Below, piece by piece: positions 9,077 through 21,000 of a stretch of DNA of 21,463 bases (positions within the stretch are counted from its first letter, which is position 1; every line of letters starts with the position of its first letter). The translations under genes were made by a program, and so were the position numbers. Location: the NCBI GenBank assembly GCA_009602725.1, contig WELB01000351.1, positions 63,947-85,409 on the forward strand. Direction: 5' to 3'. The DNA is from Spirogloea muscicola (Eukaryota; Streptophyta; Zygnematophyceae; Spirogloeales; Spirogloeaceae). The notes under the pieces were generated by a model. It did not search any database. It had not been told where the DNA came from and saw only the letters and a list, made by a program, of their open reading frames with translations.

Positions 9077-12000
9077 TCAGCTGTCGTATGGGCCGACAAA
9101 CTTGACTGGCCGGTCTCGCAGCCACGTCATGAGCTCCGAGCCGCAGAGCGATCGCCCTGCCATCGTGGCATCAAGCATCGGGCTGCCATACAGCTGGCGG
9201 TTGCGGTAGACCCACAGCCACTTGTCATTGGCCTTCTGCCAGTGCTTCTGCGGCTTGTTCTCCTATTCACAGCAACGTACAGTGAAGATCGTTAATCACA
9301 CAGAAATATTGCAGCTGTGCCCACCTCTTACAGAAGCTTCCATTTGCAGCTAGCTGGTCACTGCTTTTGGTTAGATTGGTTCAGTACATCCCAAAGCTTC
9401 GCTCAAGTAAGTGCTTCTAGAGATCCAGACTGGCTAGAGCTTCCATTTGACCACCCAACAACCAGCAGATTGCCCAACTTCCAGGATCATGTATAGGTTG
9501 CTACTGTGCAAGCCCAATGTAGTGATGGTTAAATCACTTGAATCACTACGAACTACAATGACACTATACAAGTGACTCTTGTTCATGAGACCTCATAAAC
9601 GCTTTGGTTTAGGATTACGGAGCACCACAAGCTCCAAAACCCTCTGCTCCAGTCAGCAGGTTTTGGGGTGTTAGAGATGTGGGCCTCACCATCTTGTCAA
9701 ACATCTCCTTGCGCTGCTGAGGCCCGTAGGCGCGCATGACGGCCTGCTGCTGGTTCCTGGAGTAGCAGGAGGAGGGGTCAGGCAGCACGAGGCAGCCGCG
9801 GCGAGCAGCTGCGAGGCTGTGCCCGGGGTCCGCCACCGTCTGCTTGAACCAGTAGACGAGCTGCCCGAGAATGTGGTCTCGGTCGTATGTCTTGCTCCAC
9901 TCGCGGTCGCCGCCGTCCACCGCCGCGCCGCCGCTTCGCAGCCCCAGGTCCTCCTTGCGGATCACAAGGGGCGGCGAGTCGAAGGCGTCGTACTCCTGTC
10001 GAGCAGTATGATATCTTGATCAGGGGCAACACTTAGAATGCGTTGATTGCAGTACAAAGTAAGAAATTAAGCTAAGTTGAGCTCCATGGGTGTAACAAAT
10101 TCTACTCTTCCTAACTGCCTCTGTCACCAATAATGTACTAAAGCATCCTCAATTCGTAAGTATATCAGTTGGGTATATATCTGCAGAATATTGGCAGGCA
10201 CTTGTCCAAACCACACAGAAGTGATGGTTGACCTGCGTCGTGAAGAAGGTCTCAGTGTGCGCGTAGAGGTGGAGCAGGTCTGCAGCAGCATCGTGGCGAC
10301 TCACAGCTGACGAATCCAGTGTCAGCAAGTAGTCTCGCAACCTGATTACAACAACGAAGATCTTGTTACAATTTAAACCATCATCACAACCCCCTGGAGC
10401 CAATTTCACTTCCTGCATGACCATTCAACTATCTGCAGGTAATAGGACTAAGAAACAATTTCTCTTCATTGAATTCCAAAACACCAATCTTTAATGACTG
10501 ACCAGAGGAGGTTGATGCGGAGCTGCCTCATGCCCTCCGTCGTCTCGGGCACGCCGTCGCGACTCCGCACCTCCTGCCAGAGGCGCGCCATGGCCGCCTT
10601 CTCCATGTGCGGCGCCACGCACTTCAGCATCTGGTTCACGACCGACGCCTCCGACGACCCGTCGCCTGTCCAGAGCTTCTGGATCAGCTCGTGCGGCGAG
10701 AGGATGCGCAGCGGCGGCAGGCCCTCCTTGGCTTCCCCGTACAGAACCTTCAAGCAGTAGCGGACCTGCCAATGCCCATGTCCCAATAACTCAGCACTTT
10801 ATGCCTGAGACAACCTCTTTTGCTGCGATAGTCGGCAATACAGCATTCACACAATCTCACAACCAAGACTTCTACCTGTACCCCATGTATAATACTTATC
10901 TCCACTTGCAGATTGTGATGAGAATCTAGAAATATGCACGTTATCTCCACTTGCAAGTTGTGATGAGAATCTAAGTAATATGCACAACGGCTCGGTGATA
11001 ACCAAGTCAATAACTCAAACACAAGAACAACTGAGGAGGCGCATGCAGGACCCAAGCTGCCACTCTGTGCCTCACATGAGGCGACATACTAGCCGCTCAA
11101 CCCCAGCCTTTATAGAGCCAAGATGGCTTACCTTGTCCAGCGTGATGGCCAGGTTCTGAAGCCGCGACAGCCAGACGCCCTCGGCTTGCTCCTGCGCCGC
11201 CTCCAAAGAGTCCTCCCCATCGTCTTGCAACCGCTGCATGGGCCGCCGACGGCCCTTGCGCCCCTCCTTGTAAAGGATCGCAGGCAGCAGCTTCCTCTCC
11301 TCGGCAATGAACTCAACCTGAAGCAGTGCAAGTGAATGAGGGACAGGCACCAGTTGAGGAATAATGCTTGAATATATTGGCAGGGGTTTTGCAAGGGTTT
11401 CTGTTTGGAGATGGTCTCTGGGGCTTCAACTCAAGATCAAGATCTGAACTGTTAGCTACTGCACAAGCAACAATATGTTGTAGACAAACAATTGCTCAGC
11501 ATATTGGAGCAAAAATAGTACATCAAGGAGATGGAGCTATTGAGGGACGCACCAGCCGCGCCGCATACTTGACAGCCCAGTCAGGCAGGTCATTCAGCAG
11601 GCACTTGCCAAAGCCGCTCTTTGCGAGCTGCTCAAGCTCAGCTGCAGTGACGCCTTCCTTGGAGCTGCAGGCCTCAAGCAGCATGCGATGCCGGTCCAGC
11701 AGCCCATGGTGCTCGCTAATGACCTGCAATAGAAGGCATTTCAAAACAGATGTTCAAGGCAATGACTTGGTCGGTGTTTGGTATGACCAGCTACCAGATT
11801 GCTAGGGAATTGCCTGTCATTCTTAACCTCCTCAAGCACTTATATCAATCTAGCTGTGCATGCATAATCAACTTAAGCTGTGCCCCTGGAGACAAAAGCG
11901 AAGTCCTTCGAAGAAGTCACAATTCTTTGATCAAGGATTCGAGATGCTGTGTGCTGCAATAACAATCAAATGTACATGTCCAAAGTGGACTGTAGGCAAT

Positions 12001-15000
12001 ACCTGCTGGAATGTGGTGGCGCTGTTGAGGCTAAGGTAGCTCCCCTTGCAGAGGCGGTGGCCACACAAACACACAGCCTGCTTGTACTCCTCCTGGCTCT
12101 GGAAGGGGCCCGTCACACAGCACAGCAGCACTTGCCCAGATCAATAAGGGCAGGCGCTGCATCACTGAGGTACACAGTCTTCTTGCTAGAATGGGTGCTT
12201 AAAGCTTAATTAATTATAAATTGCTAATCAGTGTACACCTAACATAATCATCACTACCAGGCACTGCCGCTGTGCATTATCTCCTCAATTGTCTACACAA
12301 TCGCAACTGGACAAAGTATCTGTGGGATACCTCAGTAACAGAGTTGTAGTCAAAAGTGAGCTCCTCGCCAGGCAGTATCTGCCGCAGCGTGTAGACACCA
12401 ATCATGTACTTCCCATCAACGGCCGTCACCCTGCTCAATAGAAAAACAACAATTCCCAGTCAGTAACTATGTCGGGAAGCTATTTGATACGCAATTCAGC
12501 AGCATGGCCGAGAGCTGCCAGCACCATGAAGCTCTCACTTTAACTGGGTTTTTCGCTCAATAATGGAGATCCATAGTTGGCATGCAGCAAGATAAGCGTG
12601 TGGGCTATTGACCAGCCTTCACTGCCTGGCCACCTACTTGGCTTCGCAATTGGGTCTGCATGAGTGGCATAGGCGGCTGGCGAAGTTGGCTTTGTGCATG
12701 GCGTCGACGATGAGCACATCGTAACCGGCGGCATCAGCCTGAAGCAGCACAGAGACGAAGCTCAGCCAATGTCAGTGCCATCGAGCATGCACACTATGAC
12801 TCACACCCAAGCAATCGCGTAAAGGTTTAGAATAAGGTTCAGAATAAGGGGCTGTGCATGCGATCTCAGCTTTACGGATGCAGAAATATGGACCGAAGAA
12901 GAGAAACACAAGCTTCTGTTCCTCTGAGCAAGTGAACCTTGGGGCGCTCAAGGTAGATATTATAGAACTCCGTAACAGACTCCTTCTTCTGTATGAAGCG
13001 TATGCCATCTTGCTTCTCAAACCACCGCCAGGGCGGGTACACCTGCACATACAAACCCATCTCAGGATAGGCTATAAACTTGCTCATGTACCCTTAGCTA
13101 ACATCGAACCCATATAACAAGGAAACCAATACCTTCAGCTGTAGGTAGGCAGCTTCTCAGCCAGCCAGATGCACAATCTGACCCAGCTTCAGCAAGCGCG
13201 AAGGCATCCTAGGACCTCAGCTCACCAGACATGAATTGACTTGAGCGCCAGCATGAGGCAACAAAGACATGCTCAAGAGCAGACGGCTGACCTCGCCAAA
13301 GAACTCCACAACGAAATCATCGCGGTTGAAGCCATCGGAGGAGTCGCAGATGACGCCCAAGCCCTTCCGGTATGCATTGTACTTATCCTTTGGGCGGGCC
13401 CGCATATTGGCCAGGAGGAGCGTCGTGAAGGTGCCGAGGTGGCTGTCCCCTTTCTCTTCAGCCTCTTTGATGACCCGCTCCATGACACGGTCGAGCGGCA
13501 GCTCCATGGGCGCCTTCAGCTCTCCTCCAAACATCTGTGCCTCCTTGTTCAGAGCCAGTAGAAGTGTCTGCAGGAGTATGGAGGAGCTCAGAGACATGTT
13601 AAGTGAGGATGACTTATGACCTGTGATTACTATGTTGATAGTGACTGTTACTTCCTCAGGTCGAAGATTTCAGGGCTCAAGCCTTGATTGCCTCAAGGTG
13701 AGGGCCTAAGAACCAGGAGAAGGCTGCCCTGTACTCTAAATTGTGATTTCACATTAGTGACCCTGTAATGCAGAATTGAGTAGATTGCGCACACTGCTCG
13801 AGGGCAAATTTGCAGCTTACAGGATATTTCAAGAAAGCATCTTCACTAGGCTTTGCCAGGACCATTAGAGGAGAGAATGTAACCTCCTCAATGAAAGCGT
13901 GTTGATCTTCCTGCTCCAAGAAGCCCATATAATTGCTCGGCATGGTGTCTAGAAGGAGATTATGAGTGAATGGGTCGATCCCATACACCTCCTGCTCCAG
14001 AACCTCCATGCCAAGCACCTTACGCGGCTTCGGCTCTTTAAAGTCAGGAACGTCGAGATGACAATACTGCTCAGCATTTGCCTGACACAAACGAATATTG
14101 AAGCAGTGCTCACATATCAGAACTTAATCCGACAAAAGGCCTGAAGCAACTAAGTCACATTCCATGACTAGCTAAAGGGCCACATCAACGGCACTAGCAA
14201 CTATCCTGCTCGTATGCACAAAACCCACCATATGTGAAGTCAAAGCTAGGCAACACCACTACAACGAGTGCTGAACCAATATCAACGACAACCCTAAGTG
14301 ATACAACCACATTAGCACAACCATGGACAAGTTTCCCACTCACAAAAGTCTGCGCTGTAAAGAAGCACAGACATGCACCTCAAATAGAGATCAATTCGTC
14401 GACGAGCTCGGCGTGTGCACATTAGCAAGCAAATACCAACATCACCTTGCTTTCAGTACTACAAGCATGACCTGGCATGAGCCCTAGAGAATGAAGCTCA
14501 CCTGAGGATGACTTGAATCCGTGTAACTCTCCAGAAGGTGCACAACCATCTTCTGTTGAACCTCCTCCTCCTCCTCCACAATGACGTACTCATTGATGAC
14601 CTGTTGATGGAGCTAAACTGCCATGAGCCAGTTGACTATGACCTTAAAACATAACCACATAGCACTCAGACAAGCAAATTGCCACGTTCCTTCACAGCCA
14701 AAGGAATGAAGACTCAATGCTGCCAAAGTATGGGTTGGAGAATGCATGCACTCGTGGTTCCGCTTAACAATTGGGTACCTGTTTCAGAACCTTCAGGAGG
14801 AGTTACTCAAGGCTTACCTCGTATTTTCTGGTTATGGGCGGCACCATTGCCTTGCTGTTCATGCTGTTGCCCCAGGCCTTGCGCTTCTGGCGCTCCTCGG
14901 CACCAATGCCCATCTCCGCGCACCGCTTCTTCCACTCTTCCTCCTCCTTTTCTTCTATCTTCTTGGCCTTCTCCTTCTCCCTTCTCTCTACCTCCGCTGG

Positions 15001-18000
15001 CTCTGTGAGGAACTCTGTGAAATCCTGCTCACATACTTGCATCCTGTGTCAGTCTAAGATCAATATGGCCTCTTGCCTAGCCAAACACAAGACAGATGGA
15101 CAGATAAACACATCTTCATCGGGCACAGTGAGAGACTGTTGCAAAGTCAATATACAGCGACTATGCATCTAATCTTCGTTTCCATCAGCAAAAGGCCTTC
15201 CAAAAGCAAGACATTTAAAGGACAGAGCAGCCCAAGCAGCAATGAGTTGCTGCAAGGCCAATCCAGCAGGCTTTAGTTGCACAGAACAATTAGAGACAAT
15301 CAATTTAGAAGATTCTCACATCATCATCAGTCTCGGACCCTGAGCTCTCGTCCTCGTCCTCCGACTCTGACCAGGGATTCCTCTCCACGACTGTCTGCCT
15401 TTCACGCGCGATGCCCTTTCTCCGTGCGACGTCATCCTCTCCGCTGTCGTCAACGCTGCCATCTTCCTCTTCCGAGGAGCTGTTCTCGTCCCTTCTCCTC
15501 TTTCTGCCTGGCTTTGTCAACACCCCTTCCTCCACCTTCCGCCTTCTCCCTGAAGAATTGCTCGAAGGCTTGGCTTTGATGAGCACGCTCTTTGTCCTGA
15601 TAGCACGGTCAACAAAATATACTCCGACACATCAGTACATCCTGATCACCAGGGAATCAGAGTATCTACTAGAGCACCACCCCAGATGCCGCAGCTTCTT
15701 AAAAATATGTGCCCACCTGCTTAGATCTGGTTGTATAGCCTTTGTAAATGCAGCATTCAGTCGATGATTCTCTTTGAAGAGCTCTGTTGCATGGTTGTAC
15801 AAGGGGCTCTTCGTGCCCAGATTCATCTCGCACCTGTGGTCACAGATAGAGAGCCGAAATGTTATTGACTTTATGGACTTGCCAATGCAAGACAATCAAT
15901 GCATGCTTCCTGTGGGTCTTACATGCACTGCAGCTGTCACATACATTGCAGCTATGAAATATGCTCTTGGTTGGGCTTTGTGGGGACATACTGCCAGACG
16001 TTGCGGCACATGCGGCTTATATCTGAGAAGAATTCATCTGCGGCCTTGGCTCCTCCAGAGTACACGCCCTCACGGAGCCGCTTCTCAATAAGAGAGAGGT
16101 CCATAGGCACCTTGATCTTTGCAGAGTATTTGGGGCAGACATCATCTGTCATTGGCTGCGTGAAGATGCGCCTCTTGTCCATAGCAACCAGCTTCCGGAG
16201 CACGCTCTCCAGCTCCCTTGCTATCAGTGTAACTTTTTCGCTTTTGTTGCTTGGTTGCTTCTCAGCGCTCCCCGGTTTGCTCCCCACCTTAGCTTTGTTA
16301 CTGGGATGACCGAGATTGTTTGATCTTGACCAACCAGCACCATTTGCGAGCCTAGCTCTGCCAACTCCACTTGATTGATAGGTGCTTCCGGGCATGGACT
16401 TCTGAAGTCCACCTGACGCCCTGTCCAGAGCATTCCCAGGTACGCTCCTCACCACAGCACCATTCTGGTAGAAGTCATGATTCAGGTTGTCAGAACTGGG
16501 TACTGCCTTCACGTGCTTCACGGTGGCAACACTCCACGACTTCTTCCCGCTGTCTGCAGAGAGCCTGGCAATCTTTCCGTTCCTGACTCCCGGCTTCATC
16601 CCCTCATCAATGAAGCAAATTTCCGGGTGCAAGTGAGGAAGGTCTCGGAGGTGAGCGCAGCCTGTGATGTCAAGCTCACTGATGGAAGGACAGGTCTGCA
16701 GGAGGCTTTCTACAGACTTCGAGGAGAGCTGCGTGCACTCCTTCAAGCACGCCCTCTTCAGCCCCCTGGGTTTCAACGCCTGGCACAAAGGCAAGCAGAC
16801 AGCATCGGGCTGGTGAGTGCAAGTAAGAGAATGGCACAGACGTTTGAAAGAGGTGTTTGCCAAGCAGCACTTGTGCGCCTTGATAGAGAGAAAGTAAGGT
16901 GGCCACTGCCTTTGACAGTCTGTCAGATTTTCACCACATACAGTAACAACATATGACCAAAGCATTGGAGGACAAAGTAGTGAGATGTCAGCTGATCAAA
17001 CCTGCAAGGAGGCAAGCGCTTCAGTCTGAGAGATGGTGCCGACATCTGACAGGTCCGCCCTCCTCAGCTCCGGCATGAAGTGGGTCACCGCCAAGCGCCA
17101 GGCCTTGCAGGTCGCCGAGGCCCTGACGAGGCTCCGCAGGTTGCCGCGCAGGCAGGCAAGGACCTGGACCAGCGCCGACGACGGCAGCTCCGCCCAGCCC
17201 TGGCCAGCCCCGCATTGGTCGCGTTGGCTATCAGCCCTGGGCTTCAGACAGTGGTCTACTTCAGCGGGGTCCGGAGTGGCGCCCAGGAGCCGCGCCTTCA
17301 TCGGCCTGCAATGGCCGCCTGCCGAACGCTGCCGTGCATCGCAATCTATGCGCCTGGCAACAGCGTTCAGGACGTCTGTGTCCTCCTCGCTCACTTTCGC
17401 CTGAGTGTCCCTGACGTTTGGCAATGACAGTGTTCCTCCCCAAGTGGCCCCCTTGTCCTCATCAGAGTCTGTGTCGAGTGTGCTCAACATGCGTCTCTGG
17501 GGTTTGTGACTGTCGTGGCTCGTCGAAAGCGGAGCCAGTGTGCTCAACATGCGTCTCTGGGGTTTGTGACTGTCGTGGCTCGTCGAAAGCGGAGCCACCT
17601 TCTCTGCCACTGGGGATTGTGGCACCGAGCTGCGAAGCTGGGATGTGGACTCAGCGCCTACTACCTCAGTATCGCTTCGAACATCAGCACCTGCCAAGGA
17701 GTACACAGATAAGATAGTCACTAATCCTGGCTTACTGCTTCAACCTTCAGCTCTGTAGAGGAGATTTATTTTGCAGGTCAGAACATAGCAACAAGGCTAC
17801 ACTACACTACACTTGGCAGTAGAGGCAATGAATGTAGGAGTGTGTACTGAAATGACACACTTCGCGAGAACTGCTTAAAGATGAACCATGGTCTACAGCA
17901 AATAAGTATGCCATCAGTTGCACCAACTTATTGTGGCATTCTGAGCAAAGAGCAACCTCTACATCCAGATCACGGCAGCCAGAGAGAACTCCAGCTGCTG

Positions 18001-21000
18001 CAAGATAGTGTGACTTACCATCAATCGACCTCCCACCGTCTGGCCTGACTATGGGGCCATTCTCAACAATGGCTGCCGAAACTGGGGACAGCGTGACAGA
18101 GTCCCTCCCATCTGGTAGCCGCCTGGGCACTGGACCCGGTGTCCGGCCATTCACCTGCCGAGAGCTACCAAGCCGATCGCTCAGGGCGTCCTTGAGGGCC
18201 GGCGCCAGGACCTTGGTGCGATACGCCGACACAACAGTCTCGTGAAGCTTCCAACGGACGTGCGCAGCAGAGCCCAGCGCGGCGCTTGGCTCTGCCCTGC
18301 GGCGGTGCCCACTGTCTGTCTCCAACTTGTTGCCGCTCTTCTGCGCTTGGTCGGTAGCAACCCACGAGTGCAGCACGCCGCCGTGCTCGGGTAGGAAGGC
18401 CCGCTGCTCCGCCGAGACCGCCGACTGCTGACTGTCCTCTCTCATGTCTGCGCTGCTCTGCTCTTGCAGTAGAGCCTCCTTAACGTCTCCCCAGCTCTGT
18501 GAGCCCGGCGAAGGTGCCAGCGCCGCACCCGATGGTGCTCTACCGGTGCCAGGAGAGGGCCGCGACAGGAGCGGCGAGGACCCCTCTTGCGATCCCCGGC
18601 AGCCATCGGCAGGCTCCGCCGCCATCGGCGGGGGCCCTTGGAGCGACCGGCCCTCTGGCGGCGGGCTGCCAAGCACAGCGGACTTGTCGCCAGCGTCCTC
18701 TCGTGGAAGCCTCGCCGCCACCACCAGCGCCTGCCTCTTGAGGACCTCCACGTTGCGGCGGGCCAGCGGCAGGATCTCCATCCGGCCTCCCCCCTCGTCC
18801 GCCCTCCTCAACACGGGCCTGCCAGCCCGCGGCGGGACGCCGGCCGGCTTCGAGCCGCCACCGCCGCTGGTCGTCCTGGCCTTGGCTGACGGCGACAGCA
18901 CCCGCAAGCCGCCCTTTGCCGATAAGCCCTGCTGCTTTGCCGTCTCGCCGCTGCTGCCACCGCCGCCAGTCGGCGGTTTGATGGCCGCTGGGAATCCCCT
19001 CCCCTTGCTGGGAGTCACTGCTCTTGGTGTGGAGGCCTGCGAGCGCGGCGTGCCGCCCTGCTCCAGCGACGGCGAGGACACCTCAGCGGCTCCTGGCGGC
19101 CGAATCCTCACTGACAGGCCGTGTGATGTGGCCGCCTCCAGGAGCGAGCTCCCGCTGGCTGCTTCAGTGGCCTTGCAGGCCCAGTCGGGCAGCGCCAGCA
19201 GCGCACCTGCCGCCGCCACCTCAGGCCTGGCTGCTGTCGGCGGCGGCCTGGGGTCGACCGCCCCGCCACTGCGCTCGAGGCACAGCGGCCGGCCGCCGTT
19301 GACGATGCGCTTGACGCCCTCCGCTGGCGCTCCGGCGACCTGCTCGGTGGTCTCCCAGCACCAATCCCCGCCCCGGAGCGGCCACAGCCCCGCCACGCTG
19401 CCGCCCCGTGACAAAGTGCCGCCATTGCCAACCACGGCAACCTCCTGCGGAGAAGCTTCTTCTTTGCACCGAGCAGACATCCCGCTGCCTCGTCCGCTCT
19501 CTACCTTGCTAACGTCCTCCTCCTTCATCAACTTAGCAGCAGGCGATGTAGCCTCCACAGCCAGTCCCGGAACTGGTGCTGCCGCAGCAGCTGTTGGCCC
19601 AGGCTTGCTGCCGAAGTCTGGATACTGCCACTGCTCTGCGAAGCCTGGGGCCCTCTGTGGCTCCTCGGCCACTCTGCATCAGCCAAGAACGTGGTAACAG
19701 CATGAGAGCTTGCAAAAGGCTTTCTCCCTGTTCTAAGAGTACTACCAATTCTGACAATACTCGTCCCACAAACGCTAAACCCTAGACCTTCACAACAACA
19801 ATAAGAGCAGCACTATCCTTAAGTGCCCTGCTGGTTGTGCCCGACACAAGTCAGCATCAAGAGAGCGGCACAGTTTCGCTCTACTATCTGGTGCGCTTTG
19901 TGTCCTGTATGCCATCTTCTGTTAGCAGGCTGTTACAACAGTGTAGCTGAGAAGCCCTCTGTAAGACCCAGACAAACCTAGATAAAGTTCATGTTGGAGT
20001 CATGACCAGCAACCCTATATTGAGTATTGCCAATGCGCCAAGCGCGACCACCTCACCTTCTGAGGCCCATTCAACGTCAGAATCCTCGGCAGCGCGGCGC
20101 GATGCAGACCGCAGCGCCTCTGCGCGAGGGCGACCAAGGAAGCCGGAGTCAGTGCTTCGGTGACATGCTGTCCTTAATGGCCAGTCAACAGACCAATTGT
20201 GAAGTCCAAACCCAGCAACAGTGCAGCAGGACCGTCACCAGTGACAATCTCTTTCTCATGGCCCTCGGCGCGTCGGAAGCCCTGCATGAGCTGCTCCACG
20301 CGACGGTCGATTGCCGCCAAGCCCTGGTCGACCTCCTCCTCCTTGCCACCAGCCTCTTGACTGTCTTTGCCGCCACCTTCCCTGCTCCCACTCTCCTCCG
20401 TTGCATCGCTGAAGCCGCAGTCGCTCAGTGCTGGCCCTGAAGCTCCGTCGTGGTCGGCCAACGGGACACTGACGCGATCTCCATTCGCCTCAGGGGCCTC
20501 TGGGTGGGAAGCGGCATTTGAAAGAGGAGGAGCTAGCGCCGCCAGGAACGCCACGCTGCTTGCGCCAGACCGCGGAGAAGGTGGCGGCAGCGGTGGAGAC
20601 GGCGGCAGCTGTGACCGTGGCAAGGGCGGTGGTGGCGGCGACTGCGCGTGCTCGAGTGTGAGCCACACGTTGCTGCCGCCGCGGCAGACAAGGTGGTCGA
20701 GCGGCAGCAGGCCCTGGGCGAGCCAGCGCTTGAGCTGCAGCAGCGGGAACGGGCCATGGAGCCCGCCGTCGCGGCCGTTGTAGAACCATCCGGGGCCGCC
20801 TTCTTCGCCGCTGCCACGGTCGTCGCCGCGGATGTGGGGACCCGCTAAAGCAGGGTGCTCGTCCACCACCGTGGAGGCGGCGGCGGCGAAGCTCCCCATG
20901 GGATGCCACCCCAGATTGCTCGCCGTTTCCGACGACACAGCCGAAGTGTCCTGGTTGCGATTGCGCGGGCTGCTGATGGCGGCGTGCCAAGGCCCTCGCC

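Noticed and set aside
8862-9209. 115-codon plus-strand open frame near the convergent gap
   Set aside because: Its 3' part is antisense to the last ATXR3 exon (9077-9262) and the rest has no recognisable protein character.
18444-19697. Long plus-strand open frame (417 codons)
   Set aside because: It lies antisense to the GC-rich ATXR3 exon 18019-19671. Its translation is low-complexity Pro/Ala/Ser with no family resemblance, while the minus strand carries ATXR3 landmarks and consistent splice sites.
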